Source of the DNA: Paenibacillus sp. LS1 | GTDB taxonomy: Bacteria; Bacillota; Bacilli; Paenibacillales; Paenibacillaceae | DNA: 64,000 bases | Reading direction: 5' to 3' | NCBI RefSeq assembly: GCF_026013365.1 | Contig: NZ_JAPDOE010000001.1 | Location: 186,001 to 250,000, forward strand | In this document: one piece after another, positions 63,234 through 64,000 of the stretch | Position numbering within the stretch: the stretch's first letter is position 1 | Layout of the letters: each line of letters starts with the position of its first letter | Notes under the pieces: model-generated | What the model was told of the DNA's origin: nothing | The model's database searches: none | Seen by the model: only the letters and a program-made list of their open reading frames with translations | Program-made: the position numbers and the translations under genes

Positions 63234-64000
63234 ATGAAGAGGAGAGCCAAATCCAATCTGATCTCGCAGCAAATGTCTTTACAACGAAAAAACAGGCTTT
63301 TCCTTGCGATCATCTCGCTGGCGCTTGGTGTAGCTATTGTAAGTCAGGCCACATTGGTGGCTGAAGCAGTCCAGCGAATCTTTGTAGAGAAAGCTTCCTT
63401 TTCATCCGTGATCCTGTTGCTTGTTCTATTGCTGGCTGTTATGGCTGTACGCACACTGTTGACGTATGGCAATGGGAAAGTGGGCTTGCATATGGCAGCC
63501 CGTGCCAAGACGAATATGCGAGCAGCCGTTTTACAGAAACTGACGCAAGCCTCCATGCCTTCAACCCTTCGTGGACAGACGGGAGGAAAGGTCAGCGTTG
63601 CTTTGGATGCTGTGGATGAAGCCGACAGTTATTTCAGTCAGTACATGCCACGAATGATGGAAGCTGCGATGATCGCGATTCTGATTCTGGTTGTTACGTT
63701 TACGCAGCACGCCAACACAGGCTGGATTATGCTTTTTACGGCGCCATTTATTCCACTGTTTATGATTTTGGTGGGGCTCCAGACGAAGAACAAATCAGAA
63801 GAAAAATACGCGCAACTGGCCGAGTTCTCCGGTACGTTTCTGGATTCGCTTCAAGGGCTGGTTACGTTGAAAATATTCGGACGGGCGAAACGTCAGCAGC
63901 AGGAGATTGAACGCAGCAGTCTGGGTTATCGTGATGCCACCATGGGCATTTTGAAGATTGCATTTACAAATACATTTATGCTGGAATCGATCGTGATGTT
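63234..64000 (+). CDS. cydD: Thiol reductant ABC exporter subunit CydD (N-terminal part, cut by window end)
   Basis: The first 255 residues of an ABC exporter half, open to the window edge. They start MKRRAKSNLISQQMSLQRKN and contain the membrane domain of type-I exporters, with segments VGLHMAARAKTNMRAAVLQK and DSLQGLVTLKIFGRAKRQQQ, which match CydD. The ATPase domain lies beyond the window. CydDC exports cysteine and glutathione and is needed for cytochrome bd assembly, which fits its place after cydAB. ATG 63234 follows AAAGGAGGAG. Confidence 0.92.
   Translation, partial: MKRRAKSNLISQQMSLQRKNRLFLAIISLALGVAIVSQATLVAEAVQRIFVEKASFSSVILLLVLLLAVMAVRTLLTYGNGKVGLHMAARAKTNMRAAVLQKLTQASMPSTLRGQTGGKVSVALDAVDEADSYFSQYMPRMMEAAMIAILILVVTFTQHANTGWIMLFTAPFIPLFMILVGLQTKNKSEEKYAQLAEFSGTFLDSLQGLVTLKIFGRAKRQQQEIERSSLGYRDATMGILKIAFTNTFMLESIVM

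Overview
The window reads as a chromosomal segment of a Paenibacillus-like Firmicute. Evidence: GGAGG-type ribosome binding sites, pairs of sugar permeases plus lipoprotein binding proteins of the LplABC type, YesM/YesN-type histidine kinases and AraC-type response regulators, an SLH-anchored enzyme, a B. subtilis-like GH11 xylanase and a short-Q-loop CydAB oxidase. The species cannot be fixed from sequence alone. I saw no rRNA, tRNA, CRISPR array, insertion sequence or prophage.

Region 1 (1-8742) is a glycan uptake block. It holds the end of a sugar permease, a secreted GH5-like glycosidase with a ricin-type lectin domain, a membrane-bound AraC-type regulator, and a permease-permease-lipoprotein transport operon. 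Region 2 (8970-22697) is a xylan utilisation locus: an intracellular Rex-type GH8 exo-oligoxylanase on the minus strand, then SGNH esterase, CE1-type esterase, secreted GH11 xylanase, an FGE-like lipoprotein, response regulator, histidine kinase, a second response regulator, a solute-binding lipoprotein and two permeases. Secreted GH11 would cut xylan, the ABC system would import oligosaccharides, and the esterases and Rex would finish them inside the cell. A GTAAGCG core recurs upstream of several of these genes, and the promoter of the esterase operon is duplicated, with an esterase fragment, in front of the regulator genes.

Region 3 (22822-27620) contains a tightly overlapping CheY-like / CheC-like / PAS-GGDEF operon, then a Crp/Fnr regulator divergent from an S-adenosylhomocysteine-hydrolase-like gene with altered key residues. 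Region 4 (27778-32256) is a redox cluster (Gfo/Idh/MocA oxidoreductase, LLM flavin monooxygenase, nitroreductase) between HxlR and MarR regulators. Region 5 (32397-39765) has a GH95 fucosidase, an orphan response regulator surrounded by several gene remnants, and an SLH-GH3 NagZ-like enzyme.

Region 6 (39798-49854) has a TetR/MFS operon, a GH2 enzyme with a DUF3237 protein, an MINPP-like histidine phosphatase with a stalk domain, an ECF sigma factor with its probable anti-sigma, and a tautomerase/quinone-reductase-like/aldo-keto reductase operon. Region 7 (49891-64000) has TetR and CMD proteins, a LysR beside a beta-glucoside PTS and 6-phospho-beta-glucosidase, an MFS protein, a GNAT gene broken by one TGA, a LysR/MFS divergent pair, and cydAB followed by a cydD cut by the window end.

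No wholly new system can be proved from sequence alone. The best candidates for a second look are the CheY-CheC-diguanylate cyclase operon, the SAHH-like/Crp pair, the cysteine-less FGE-like lipoprotein in the xylan operon, and the duplicated esterase promoter now driving regulator genes. Start codons were chosen by hand from ribosome binding sites and alignable N-termini; several remain ambiguous and are marked.
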